Shown in pieces: positions 24,601 to 37,600 of a stretch of 64,000 nt of DNA (position 1 is its first letter; each line of letters opens with the position of its first letter). Source of the DNA: Poecilobothrus nobilitatus (taxonomy: Eukaryota; Arthropoda; Insecta; Diptera; Dolichopodidae). The position numbers and the translations under genes are program-made. Location: contig OX352773.1 in NCBI GenBank assembly GCA_947095535.1, positions 38,213,398 through 38,277,397 on the forward strand, given 5' to 3'. The notes beneath the pieces were generated by a model, which searched no databases, was not told the origin of the DNA, and saw nothing but the letters and a program-made list of their open reading frames with translations.

Positions 24601-27404
24601 ATAGATATTTTTTGACCGATATGATTTAAAGTTAAAATATCAATAAACTTTTCAATAAGGTTTCAAATAAATACGAGTAAATTAAATTTTATTAATTTTT
24701 ACCGGAAAAATATATATACATATATATGTACATATGCATATATTTGTACAAAAATTGATTTTCTTGATAAGATAATAATTAACTTGAAAATAAAAAAAAA
24801 TATTATTGAGTGCAATGCAATATTTACAACGCAAATCATAAAAAATAACCAAAATAAATATGAGTCACAAATTGACAAATCCCAATATTCTTATCTATAC
24901 TAAGAAAGAGCGAAGTTAATATAATGTACATATATGTAATAAAAATTGAATATTGAATAACGCAGATCCTGTATGACTTATGGTTTGTGCCTTGAACTTA
25001 TTAATTAGTTTATTTATTATTTTACTTTTACCTTGAACACAAACAGATTGTTTATTTAATTTGCAATATGATGATCATTTATTATATCTACAGTTGTTAT
25101 AATTTTATATGTTCAATAAAAAATAAATTCATTTTTTGACATTGTTCTTTATGACATATAAAACGATTAAAGTTAAATATGAATATACACTGTCAAAATT
25201 AGACGGAAAAATGTATTTATTTTAAATGGAGCCATTATTTAAAGAGTATTATAAGTTCAATTGAAAAATTTTGTTTAAAAGTTATTTGAATATGTAAGTT
25301 TATAACATTAAATTTTGAAATAAAAAACAATGATGACACTTCATAAGACTTTGACATTTATAACACTCGTTAACTCTACTCCGAAGTAGGATTAATTTGG
25401 AAATGCTATTTGTGACTTAACTGGGAGTTTATTAAACTGTCTCTGTCATTTTTAATTGACTTTATCTGACATAGAGTAAGTTTTAACTCCAGTAAAGTAA
25501 GAAACGAAACTCATTCGTGTATGCATAAAAAATGTAAATTTATATTAAACATCAAATAACAGCTAATTATTATTTAAAAAATATTAATAAATCAAATGAT
25601 ATAAAATACTTATTAATGTTAAAAGTAGTCAGTAGTACTATTTACTAAGTATAAGTATATTATATTTTAGTAAGATGATTTTTGAAATTCTTAAAATAAC
25701 ACTTTTAAAATTAAATAAAAACACATTCTTTATAAATTTCAAATTGAAAATAATCCTTTGTTTTACTAATGCCATTTACCGTCAAAAAATATATTTTTTT
25801 TCTTTTTAAATCACCAGACAATATTATGATCAATATAAAAATTTGTCGCTAACGTGCAACAAGTGCTTACATTTTGAATGTAAAATATTCGTTAATATTT
25901 CCGAAGAATACGTAAGCGAAATGTAAACACAATCTGTATTGCATCTAGATGCATGCATCGCGTGTGTATACGTACCCTTAATCTACATTCAATCTTATGT
26001 AGTTACTACATTCTTAATAAAATTATATTTATAACGTAATTTACATCTATAAAAATAAACGTGCTATATATTTTCTTATCATCAAAAAAATGATATTTTA
26101 AAAATTTTACTTCCTTTTAAATAAATAATCAATATAACACTATTAATAATTTTTCATATTATCTCTACATTGTAAACGTTAAGAGTAAAATGCAATTAAG
26201 CAATTTAATTAAAATTTTACAATTTTTAGTCAAGAACTTGTATTTCTAGATTAAAGCATAAATTAAAATAAAAAAAAAAGAGAAAACACACGCTTTAAAT
26301 AATTTAAGATAAGTTTTAGGAAAAAATAATTTCAATTTCTATTAGGTCTTTGTTAGCATGCATCCAGCAAAAGGATCCTAAATAAATAAATTTATGTTTA
26401 GTTCATTTTTGAAGAGATTAGAAGAAAAATATCTATATACACAAGGTCAAGAATAAAAAACATTAAACTTATTTTTTTTTTTAAAGAACATTAATAAAAA
26501 TATCCGTACAAACTATAAAAAGCTTTAGCTGGACGTTACGTGCCTACTTAGCTTTTAAAAATGATTAACCACTTATAATTAAAGGAGTACAAACGAACCG
26601 CATATAACAATTTTGTTTAATAAAAAAAAAACAATAAAAAGTTATGTAATTACATATTACTTATACTGATATATTCTTGATTCATATATTATATTAATAC
26701 AGATTGATTGTGTGTGTGACTCCGACTGCGATTTCGACTTTATACATCAGTATAAAAAAGTTTAAACCTGCAATACAATTTTATTCTTAATAATATTTGT
26801 TCTATATATACGTATTATACTATGATATATACATAAAATTATAGGAAATATTAGGTAATTAATATATTAATTATAAATTTTAAAATAAAAAAAAATCAGT
26901 AGAATGATCTAAATACATGTCGAATTTTGAATTTAATTAGTCATAATTTAAAGTACAAAAAAATAAAATACAGAAAAACTTTACAAAAAAAAAAAATGAA
27001 TTTTAAAAATTCATCATTACTCCTTCTAACGAAAATAGTGAAAAAAAACAAAGCAAAATTACAAAAAAAAATCGTGATACTCCTCTAACAAAAATTGTTT
27101 TTTAATAACCATAGAAAATTTTTATACTTAAAAAATAATTTTTGAATTAACTATTTAAGTTTATAATGAAAAAAAAGAAAAAAGAAAAAAGAAAAAAATT
27201 GTTTTTTAATGTTAATTTAGCATATATGTATAGAGTGTAAAAAATACAATTAAAAAACAACTCTATATAAGCATACAAAAATATCTAATAAATACAACTG
27301 TAGGAATTTCAGTTTTGATACTGATATTTAACATTTAAGCTTATATGTATATGATTTTTGCTTTATAAATGGAGTATAGTAAAAATCTTTAAAATAAATC
27401 TTAA

Positions 27405-27569
27405 AATGTGACAAAGGAAATTACACAGCCTTTCCTTTTCGGGCGTGGCTGTAAATGTCGTAAAGAGGAATTATTCTTACGACGTGTGTGTAATTCGAAC
27501 ATACACTACCTCCTCGGTGTTTACAACGTATTGCATACGCTCCTACCCACTAGGCCCACCGAGGTCCCA
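27405..27569 (-). mobile_element. tRNA-derived SINE (subfamily B), copy 1
   Basis: On the minus strand the head reads through CCTAGTGGGTAGGAGCG (A-box region near 27544-27560) to a degraded B box (TGTTCGAATTAC, near 27489-27500). The hairpin arms GTCGTAA/TTACGAC follow near 27449 and 27480, and then a subfamily-specific 3' part that runs through CACGCCCGAAAAGGAAAGG. The copy at 29404-29566 has the same order. It differs from subfamily A in its 3' body, but the head and hairpin are related. Confidence 0.75.
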
Positions 27570-28601
27570 ATTGCCAATCTTAAAAATACATCATTAGTAT
27601 ATATAAATAATAAAATTTTATTTCATTTCAAATATTATGGAGGTATCCAATCAATAACAAAAATCTTAAAACAATGATATAATAAACTAAATACAAACTA
27701 CATATAAAGAAAATAAATAAAAAATGTCCTCCTATATAAAATATATTTATTAAAAACAAACTTAAAAGAAAATTGTGGTTCTACACAGGACTTAAATTAA
27801 AAAGAGGATATTAATATCTTACATTTCATTTTATTTTAAAACTGTTGAGAACATAGTTGAAATGTATATACATTATAGCTATAAAAATAAATATTTAGCA
27901 TATAGGTATAAGTATACATATATGCATACTTATTATATACATACTTACTTAATAATTAATAATTATTTTTTAATAAAAAAAAAAACAGGTTTTTTTTTTC
28001 TCTTTTCTTGTGAAATTTCAGTTTTAGAAATCACAAACAAAAAGAAATGAATAGAACGAAAAAATATATGTAAATAATATATATATATATACATATATAC
28101 ATTATAGTTGTATTAATAAAAAAAACGATATCTTGAAATATGAATAAAGGAAAAGCTTGTAAATCAACTTCGAAATATATTTGTTATGTTAGATGTAAAC
28201 TATTTATCATTATAAATATTTTTATTTGTACATAGATATTTTAATGACTTAATTATATTCTAATTATATGGAATTAAATAAAAAGTAAAAAAAAAAAAGT
28301 AAATTTGAAATACAAACAAAATTTAAATGTCATTAGAATTAAAAAGAATTTCCTAAAATAAAAAATGTGCTATTAAATCGAATCGGTAACCATTTAATTT
28401 TACATTTAGATATAATAGTTATTAAAATTTTTAATCTTAAAATATATATTTTTTTTCTCTTTTTGTTTCATGAATATATATAGAATTTACAGCTAATTAG
28501 GTCTATACTATATGTGGCATTAAAGGTCGATTTACGCTTGGCTTATAAAATTTTTTATCGGCTCTAAAGGCAAGTACTTAAGTATATTGAATTTTTACTT
28601 A
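27570..28601. other. gene-free AT-rich stretch
   Basis: AT-rich sequence with TATA/ACAT simple repeats near 27895-27950 and 28074-28100. No gene seen. Confidence 0.5.
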
Positions 28602-28676
28602 AAATAGACGTTTTTTTAAATAATATACGTTTGCTTTTTTTATGCAAACGTATATTATTTAAAAAAACGTCTATTT
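28602..28676. repeat. perfect 33-bp inverted repeat (hairpin)
   Basis: The left arm 28602-28634 and the right arm 28644-28676 are exact reverse complements over 33 bp, separated by a 9-nt loop (TTTTTTTAT). Each arm contains AGACG near its outer end and CGTTTGC (or GCAAACG) at the loop. A 75-nt perfect foldback could be a recent replication-slippage product, a minimal foldback transposon, or a small-RNA precursor. The sequence alone cannot decide. Confidence 0.9.
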
Positions 28677-29403
28677 CAGAAATTTTTTTTCACTGCAACA
28701 TTATTGTTTTAAGGTCAATATTATCAGTTTTGAAGGAAAAACAATCATTGTTTTGATTTTAAAATTTTATTTGTTCTTTTCGTTTTAAAATTTCGTTTTT
28801 TTACTTTCAATACTTGTCCTTAAAAAAAAAAATAAATTCCTCCATCTATCTGAAAATAGAAGAAGAACTATTTTCTTCCATTTTATTTTAAAAAGTGAAA
28901 GCAAAGTTTTATTACTCTCGAATATTAACGTACAAAAAAGAACAAAATGGTAAAAAGGTAACACCTCATCAAAGTATGATAAAATTAAAATATCATCAAT
29001 TTTTAATAAATATCCCAAATATTTTCTAATACCAAGTATAAAATATCCCTGATAGATACCTAAGTATTTTCTGTAATTCTTGTCGTACACATTAAATTCT
29101 AATAAAAATTAAATTATATTCATGCTGTTTGTTTTTAAAGCAAAGTCAATAAAAAATTTTCTCGACCAAACCGTAAATCCAACTTAAGAATAATTTCAAA
29201 AAATTTTAAAACTGTCAAACAAATATTGATACAAAAGTCTCATTACATGTAGGTACAACTTAATTAGCAAATTTAATTAATAACACCTTTATTTTGTTTT
29301 TTTTTTTCTTCTGTGTCAAACAAAATATGTCCTGCTACTTAAGAATGTTCTTTTTTTAATATGAATTTTATTTTATTTTTTTTAATGTATTTCTCTGCCA
29401 CAT
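28677..29403. other. gene-free AT-rich stretch
   Basis: A 101-codon minus-strand frame (28785-29090) has no recognisable domain, no homologue I know of, and AT-driven composition. I do not call it a gene. Confidence 0.5.
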
Positions 29404-29566
29404 AAATGTGGACAGAAAATTACACGGCCTTTCCTGTTCAGGCGTGGAAATAAATGTCGTAAAGGGGCATAACTCTTACGAAGTGTGTGAGATTCAAACC
29501 CACACTCCTTTGGTGTTGTCAGCGTATTTTATACGCTCTTACCCACTAGGCCACCGAGACCGCCGG
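29404..29566 (-). mobile_element. tRNA-derived SINE (subfamily B), copy 2
   Basis: The minus-strand head is well kept. GTCTCGGTGGCCTAGTGGG carries the A box and GGGTTTGAATCTC (near 29488-29500) the B box. The downstream hairpin arms GTCGTAA and TTACGA (near 29455 and 29477) have lost the last pair. The 3' body matches 27405-27569, including the GGAAAGGCCGTGTAATTTTC segment. Confidence 0.8.
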
Positions 29567-29620
29567 CTATTATGATCTAGCTTATTAATAATGAATTATT
29601 ATTGCGTATTATTCTTAAGA

Positions 29621-29672
29621 AAGTATGGGGATTTAAAATATTTAGTAAGTATGGGGATTTAAAATACTTAGG
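29621..29672 (+). repeat. 26-bp tandem duplication
   Basis: Two adjacent units of the form AAGTATGGGGATTTAAAATA plus YTTAGK (29621-29646 and 29647-29672) differ at two positions. Non-coding. Confidence 0.9.
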
Positions 29673-30816
29673 ATCTTAAATAAAGTCACATGTAAATTAT
29701 CTAACAAATTTATAAAATTGGTATCTAGAAACAAGTGATTAAAAGTGTAAGTATTATTGTATATACATATATATATATATTAACCATAATTTAAAAAATA
29801 AATATGTATAAATAATATTTAATAATAAACTTTGTTTTTATTTTAACTAAATCATCTTTGAATATTTTATATTCAATAATACAAAACAGATAATAATATA
29901 ATATAATATTATCTTGTTTTATTTTATTATTGTTATTAATAAATTTATAAAATCCAAATAAATTTAAATTAGTAAACGTTCAAAAAAAAAAAAAAAAAAT
30001 TAAATTTTAAATTTATATTAATATTGAGTTATGAATTAACCCCCATGACTTTTTTTTTTCTTTCTGAATTCTGGGTAAATAAAATATAGACAGGTAAAAT
30101 AAAAAACAATTTACCAAAAAATTTTCTTTCCATATTTTGTACTTTTATTTTTTTTTTATTGTGATTCATCTTTTTTGTTTTTTTTTTTGTAAGCGCATCA
30201 TAATAAATGTCTTGACGTATGGATAATAAATTTCAATAAAATTTAAGATTTGTGTTGGTTGTTTTTTGACTTTTGCTGGTTGTTTTTTTTTTTTTTTTTT
30301 TTAAATAAATAATAAAATAAAACAGCGCAATTTTTAAAGTCGTAAGAAAGTCAGGTGATCTATATACTTGCAGTTCTGACTTTTTTTTTTGCAAAAATAA
30401 AGATAATTGTTGATAAAGGCTGGCCTGTCTTCTATTAATAGTCAAAATTTACTATTCTACTGAATATTGATTCCACTTGTTACCTGTTAAATCTCACTGT
30501 TATGAATGCTTTTATAGTATGTATTGTACTAATTTAAAGATCAGATGTTACTTAAACAATACTTGTGCATCAAAAATCAAAATTGACTATACATATTTTA
30601 TATACCTACATATTATAATATTTCTTTGTTAAAAAATTAGAAAATATTAAGTACATAATATTGTAAATATGTATGTACTTATTTGCAAAATAAAATACTT
30701 TATTGCAATTGCAACATACTTAAATCCATGCTTTTGTTTAGTAATTGTAGAAAAGCTTAATTTTGTAACAAATGACAGATTTCCTAACCCAATAATCTAA
30801 ATCAATTGTTTTTGAA

Positions 30817-30852
<36 letters not shown>

Positions 30853-32914
30853 AGATTAAGACGTTTATAATTCATATAATTTACAAATGACGGATAGCTA
30901 CCATTGAATATTGATTGTAATTATATGTTTATTTTTTATGGCATTAAATGACATTTGTGACAAGGGACAGAAATATTATATGTACATATTTGTATATTAT
31001 TTATTATCTATTAATTAGTATTTAGAAAATATCATAACAAAACATATGTAAGTATAATCAATGAAAACAAATAAAATAAAAACAAAAATATTATTTTAGA
31101 TATTTAATTACAACATTATTTTTAATTATATTGTATATATGTATGTATATAAAATTTCAATTATGCAAAAAAAAAAAAATTCCGGAAATCTGAATATAAT
31201 AATACGTTTCGTTTCGTTTTTTTTTTTTTTCGTTTGGTTTTTCTTTTTTTTTTCTATAATATATACTTATGTGAATTCAATAGAAAATGATTATGAAAAT
31301 CACCGCTTTTTGTTTGGTTTGCAATTTTTCACATCACACAATTTCACCACATTATAATTTTGTTTTGTGAAAAAAAAAAAAAATTAAAATCATGCATGTT
31401 TATAGTATAATTGAAATAAAAAAAAAAAAAAATTAATCAATTTTCAATGCTAAAGACGTTAATATTTATTTAAAGTTTTTTTTTTTTTGTTTTCTCATAT
31501 TTCGGTATTTTATTTTTGCCATCTTATCATATAAATATTATATTGGAGCAAATAAGATTCATATTTTTTTAAGCTACATATTATATTATTATTTATTTTT
31601 TTTAACAATAGATTATTATATATTTTTATGAACAAAATTTTTTTAAGAATAAATTTTAATATTATTTAATTTTTTTATTTTCAAGCACGCTATTTATTGT
31701 GTTTTTAAACCGAATAAATTTTTTTTTTTTTTTTTCAAATTATTAAAAGTTTTTAAACAGAAAAAAAAATTGAATAGCATCAAAATAACTAGCAACAAAA
31801 ATAAAATTAATATTAAAATAATAAAAAAAAAATAATAATAATAAAGTATCTTAAACATTTTTACTTTCTGCAACATATAATTTTTTAATTTAATTTTTTT
31901 TTTTTTTTTTTAGTTGTTTTGTTGCATACATCACCATCTGTTTGTTAATTATTATGATCGCCTGATCTTAAACAAAGAAAGAAAAACAAAAAAAAACAAA
32001 ACAAAAAAAAAACGATTGAGATGCTATTTTTTTTTTTTTTTGAAATGTCGATTATAAATTGACATAAAAAGTAAGAAATTAAAGAAAACAATAAAAGTAG
32101 AGAAAAAAAAAAAGAAAACTTTCAATCTTTATAATTATTGTGGTTTTATTAAAAACAGTAACACTTTAATAATATTGCAACTAGTTTATATTTTTATTTT
32201 ATTTCTTTTTTTTTTTTTTTTTTGTGTTTTTTTTTATCTATTTTAATTTAATTAACGTTTAATATAAATTATATTACGATAACTCTTCATTTAATGTATG
32301 TACATAACATGTATGGATGTATGAATATGTTTCTGAATACATAAATGATTTAAATGAAAATATTTATAAAAAAAAATACTTTTTCTTTTAATATAAATCG
32401 ATATTTTACAAAAAAAATCCGATTTTTTTTTTTGTTTAGACTATAAAAATCATATTGTTTTTTATAGTTCTACGAATTTGACGAATATCTACTTATATTT
32501 AGGCAATTTCTTTTCTAAATAGTATTAGCTTTTGTTTTTCCGAAGTAAATGTAAATTTTATTTTATTAAAGAATTGAACTGAAAACAAAACTTGGTTATG
32601 TAACTTAAGTCTGTCAAAAAGTAAGAGTAAAAAAGAAAAAACTCCTATGAAAAACTTCCCTTCTTTCATCGCTTCAACTTCTTCATAAAATTTTTTTTAA
32701 AGTTAAGCTAAAATAATATGTTTCAACCTACTGAATAACAGCAAGGGTAGTATAATTTATAATAAGCTCCACCCCCTACTTATATTATTAATACATATTG
32801 CTTGTTGCTATTTATAATCTTGTCTGTTGATTAAGTACCTATGTATATGTAATATAATTTTTTTAATTGACTATTTAAATGACTATTTACAGTTTCATTT
32901 TAAAGAAATTAAAA
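29673..32914. other. gene-free AT-rich stretch
   Basis: Contains a TA microsatellite (about 30821-30847) and many poly(A)/poly(T) runs. No supportable gene. Confidence 0.55.
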
Positions 32915-34612
32915 AAACAAAATGTTTATAATTGTTTACCTTTTCCCAAAAAAGATAACAAAAGCGATCTCTCTAACTACCGTCCTATTGCTATAACTTC
33001 GGTCCTTTTCAAAGTAATTGTGAATCAAAAGCTTCTGAAATACCTGGCTCACAAAGGTTTGTTTCATGACCGACAATACGGGTTCAGAGCCCGTCGTTCA
33101 ACCGGTGATCTCATGACTTACCTTTGTGAGAAGCTAAACATCAGCCTTCATCATTCTCGTGAGTCCGACGTTGTGCCTCTTGATATTTCTAAGGCTTTCG
33201 ATCGAATTTGGCACGATGCTCTACTGGCAAAATTCAAAGCATTAGATCTAGATAGGGTCTCTCTAAAATGGGTTGGAGATTTCCTTTCGAATCGTACGTT
33301 CAAAATAAATACTTGTGTCCCTCAAGGATCAGTTTTATCCCCCACTCTCTTCTTAATATTTATCAATGACCCACTTTTATTAATTTCCAATCCGATCCAT
33401 AGTTTCGCAAACGACAGCATCTTTGTGGCTTCCAATGAGTTTCATAGCCGCTGTAACATTAATCACCAAATTAATACAACAGCAAAAAATTTCACTATTA
33501 GTGAGCTATATAACGATTTAGCAAAAATTCGAAAATGGGATGAAATCAACAGAGTTGATTTCGACACCAAAAAAACGCAATGCTGTCTGATCCTGCAGAA
33601 AATTGCCACTACTATTCCTAATCTACTATTTCAGGGAGAAGTTTTGCAGCATTCAACAGATTTAAACATGCTGGATATTGAGTTAAAACAAAAATTGACT
33701 TGGTCAATTCACATTTTTGGTATAGCTAAAGATGCAGCTAAATATTTGAGTTTTTTGTATCGCTGCAAAACCTACTTCTCTGCATCTGATCTTCTCAATA
33801 TCTATAAAGCGTACATTAGGCCGAAAATGGAGTATAATGCAAACATTTAGGCTGTTGTAGGCCGCTCAAACATCGCTCGGTTATCTATATAATGTGCAAA
33901 ACAGAGCTATTCGTCTATCAACGACCCCAGTGTAACTTCAATGCTCACTCCTCTCAGCCATCGCCGTACAGTTGGGTCACTGACCTTGTTTTATAGATAT
34001 CTCGCAGGGATTAACACCTGTTCCAAAGAAATAAAACAGTTAATGCCTCCACTGAAAGTTTTCCAACGAGAAACAAGGAGTGCAACAGAAGCTCATCCCT
34101 ACCAAGTAGAATTATCAAGATGGCGAAATACAGCTTATGGAAATTCGTTTGTCATGCGCACGTCTCGTTTGTGCACTCATATACCATCGCATGTATTCCC
34201 TAAAGATGGTAATTCATATGTGTATAATATATATGTGTTATTATACACATATGGTAATTATATGTGTTATTATACACATATGGTTCATATGGTAATTTAT
34301 ATGTGTTATTTACTTAAGAAGAATATCAACGTCTTTCTTCAAAATATCCCTCCAAATTTCCGTACCTATCCCCATAATCCCAAATTTCCCAATTCCAATT
34401 TGCCCAATTATCCTTCCCACATGCCTATCTCCAAAACCAAACTGTACATTTGTATTAAAGGTTCCATCCTAAAGTTTGGTTTTAAAAGGGGGGGTGCTTT
34501 TGGTCGGTTCAAGTCCAACACTACCCTGAGGAACCACGTGCAGTTCCTCTTGTCGACTTTCAAGTTTTCCACCAACCCTCGTAAAATAAAAAATAAAATA
34601 TAAAAAATATTT
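32915..34612 (+). pseudogene. jockey-like non-LTR retrotransposon, 5'-truncated and broken
   Basis: A continuous frame (32879-33850) carries a reverse transcriptase domain. It shows SNYRPIAIT, then GLFHDRQYGFRARRSTGD, then the catalytic LDISKAFDRIWH block, then VPQGSVLSPTLF, then the active-site box as FANDS instead of F/YADDS: the codon at 33410-33412 is AAC (Asn). The stretch before VPQG looks shortened by about a dozen residues against family members. A TAG stop at 33848-33850 replaces an expected Trp, and the frame then shifts. The C-terminal part resumes at 33941 (LSHRRTVGSLTLFYRY, then AHPYQVELSRWRNTAYGNSF). A roughly 100-bp palindromic AT insert (34209-34312) interrupts it. The element ends in AAATAAAAT-type A-rich sequence. 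The endonuclease and ORF1 are absent. It is an inactive relic. Confidence 0.9.
34209..34312 (+). repeat. AT palindromic repeat inserted in the retrotransposon relic
   Basis: ATGTGTTATTATACACATATGG-like units recur three times, and CATATGTGTATAATA at 34215-34229 is perfectly inverted at 34239-34253. ATGGTAATT-type strings bound and punctuate the insert. It interrupts the conserved VFPKDGN...KKNINVFLQN region of the relic's C terminus without creating a stop. Confidence 0.75.
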
Positions 34613-37600
34613 TTTAAATACCAATTTTACATTTCTTTTTTTTATTTTGTATAACTGAAATGGAAAAACAACTTTCTTATTTGAAAGAAAAAGAAAAGAA
34701 AAATTTAATTAAAAATTTTGTTAAAACAACTGATCAAATTAATACCATTAAAATTCTTTAATAATGAAATAAAATAAAAAATGTATTTTTATATAATGTG
34801 GTTTCCTTTTCATTTTATGTACATACATAAGTATTTTAAGCAAATTAATCGTCTTAATAAAAAAAAATTTCACTTGAAAGTCATACTAAATCGATTTTAC
34901 TCAAAAAAAGAACATGTCTTATTAACTATAATAATGAAATGCTAAACTTCATTATAGCTATATCGAGTCATAATACTTTTTAGTCATATTCATTATTCTT
35001 TTTCTATTTTTATAAACATTTATTTTAAAAAAAAAAATGTTTAAAATTAACTATAAAGTTTTAATTCAATTGTCAAAGTTTTTTTTCGTTAAATTAAATT
35101 TAAAACAATTTAAAAAAAAATTTGTTTTAAAACTTTAATGGAAAAAGACAACCCTGAAATGTCAAAATTATATGTACGAAAATTAAAGTAAAAAAAAAAA
35201 CAAATTGGAAAATACTTATAGATACTAAACAATTTCGAATATCCACATCCAGACAGTAACAATTTAATTTTTTTTTTTTGTTTTAATTATTCTATGTTGA
35301 CATCGCACATACAAGAAAAAAAAATACATGACTTAGGTACATCCTGTTTTTATTTAAAAAATTTAAAAAATTTTTCAATTTATCGTAATTTTGTTTTACA
35401 TGTTTTATTTATTTTAAATACATTATATTTCATTTCTTTTTTTTTTTTTTTTTTTTGCCTATGCTAATAAATTTTCAAACATTAATTTTATTTTAATTAA
35501 AAAAAAAAAAAAAATAAAATAAAAAAAAAATATCAAATCTCTGTGCCAATTCAAATTTTTTGACAGCGCCAATTTATGTGGGAACTTTTTTGTTTAAAAT
35601 TTACTTTTATATTTTGTGCTTTTCTTGTTTTATATATACCTACTTATAGATTTTTTTTTTTTCATAGTAAATTTTTTGGTTTATTTTTCATAATCAATTT
35701 TACTTATTAAAATTAAAGTTTTATTTTACACATTACTTCAAAAATTACTAACCAAAAACCAATGTTTCAATTCAATTCAAAGGACAGGACAAGATACAAA
35801 ATTTATATTTTATTTGAAATAAATTGAGATTGAGAAATTATATGTGTGTAACAATATTATCTCGTTTAATATTTTTGAAATTAAAATTATAATTTTTAAA
35901 ATAATATAAATTTTATTTGTAATGTAATTTTGAAATCTGCAGATTTATAAAATTCTTAAAACAAAACAAAAAATTATTTCACAATAAAATTAAATGACAG
36001 GTTTTTTTTTTTTTTGTTCTTATTTGTAATTTTCGTTTTAATTTTAATTTTACTACTCTTAGATACTAAAAAATAATTTTAAACGTAACGCTAATAATAC
36101 ATTACCTATATTTGTGTTTTAAAAATTAATTTTTTCAAATTATGTATGTATGTATACACCTATGTATTTTAAAATCGAATTAAAATTTGGACTAAAATAA
36201 AAAATAATCATTTTATGGCTATGGGTACACAAATTAAAATAATTATAGTATTTTAATTTAAAAATTTCACATTTAATAAATTTAACTAAAATAATTAAAT
36301 AATTTTAATAAATTCAACAGTATTTATTAAAATTAATATCAACTTTTTGTTACAAAATAAAAATATGTCGGTAGTTAGGTATACGTATCTAATTGAACAA
36401 TTAAATTTTCGTTTTATACACAAAAAAAAATAAATAAATAAATAAAAATAAAACAAAAAAAAAAAATAGCCGGCAGAAATTAATATGATGATGTAATTTT
36501 ATCAAAACCTAATTTTAATATGTTTTAAATAAATTATAATTAATAATTATAATAAAATAACCATAATAAAGAAATTTAAAACCAATTTCAACTCTATTTT
36601 TAAAACCACGACTCAGACCATATTTTATTATTAAATAAAAATAAAAACACACAACCTCATAAAAGTAATTTACAATAATAATGAATTATTTTTCACTGAA
36701 AAAAAAAAAAATTAAATTGATTTTCATATTAATTAAATTATTATTCTGACATACATAAATATTTAAAAAATTCACACATTAAACTTTTTTTTTTTTTTTA
36801 AATAAAAAAAAAAATTAAATTATAAAGATTTCTTGATTATTATTTGATTTGTGATGAATGAATTTTTATAACAAAACTTTTATATTTAAAAACAAAAATG
36901 TAAAAAAAAAAAATGAAGCTCTTTAGATTCATAATTATTTTGTTCACTGTTTTGTTTTTTAATGTTTCAAAATCTTTAAAAAATTTTAGATTTTAATTAG
37001 AATTAATATTTTTAATATAACACAAAAATTTTATACATCTACAGGAAAATAAAAAAAATAATTTAAATATGGTTTTACTTTTTAACCACAACTCTTTAAA
37101 ATTCGATTTTTTTTTTTTTTATTGGTAGGTAGGTAGCTCTATTAATTATAATAATTTTTAAACTGTTGTTCTATCTTTTTATACCTCGACTTGACGACTC
37201 TAATTTTAGATCTTGCAGTTTTCAGATTGAAGATTTTTCGAAAGAAAAATTTAAAATTAGTATTTAGTAGTAGTTACTAACGAAGAAAACGAATAAAATC
37301 ACAAAAAAAAAAAACGGAATTAAATTTTATTAATTTTGTTTTAATCCTATAAATTATTAATAAAAAAAAAACACAATGACGGCGACCGACATTAACGACA
37401 ATAAATAACGACAAGTAGGTACAAATCAACCGACACTGCAAGCATCTCAAGTTCAACTAAAGCTTCTGATTCTAAATAAAAAAAAAAGTATAAAATAATA
37501 AAATAAAATTTTTAAAACTGAATAAAAAAAAAATACAGTCAACATTTAAATATGTATAGTGTATATAAAAGTATATATATATATATAAGTATGTTATTAT

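Larger units (their letters stand above)
18430..27404. other. gene-free AT-rich stretch with short inverted-repeat elements
   Basis: No gene found. Two short inverted-repeat elements at 21223-21337 and 21491-21630 are listed separately. A TA microsatellite lies near 23932-23948. All other open frames are homopolymer-derived. Confidence 0.5.

Noticed and set aside
25370..25500. Possible element with repeated TTAACTCC/CTTAACTGGGAGTT words
   Set aside because: The words are short and not consistently oriented or spaced; could be chance.
28785..29090. 101-codon minus-strand open frame
   Set aside because: It has an AT-driven composition, an internal repeat YRKYLG...RKYLGY that looks accidental, and no known family.
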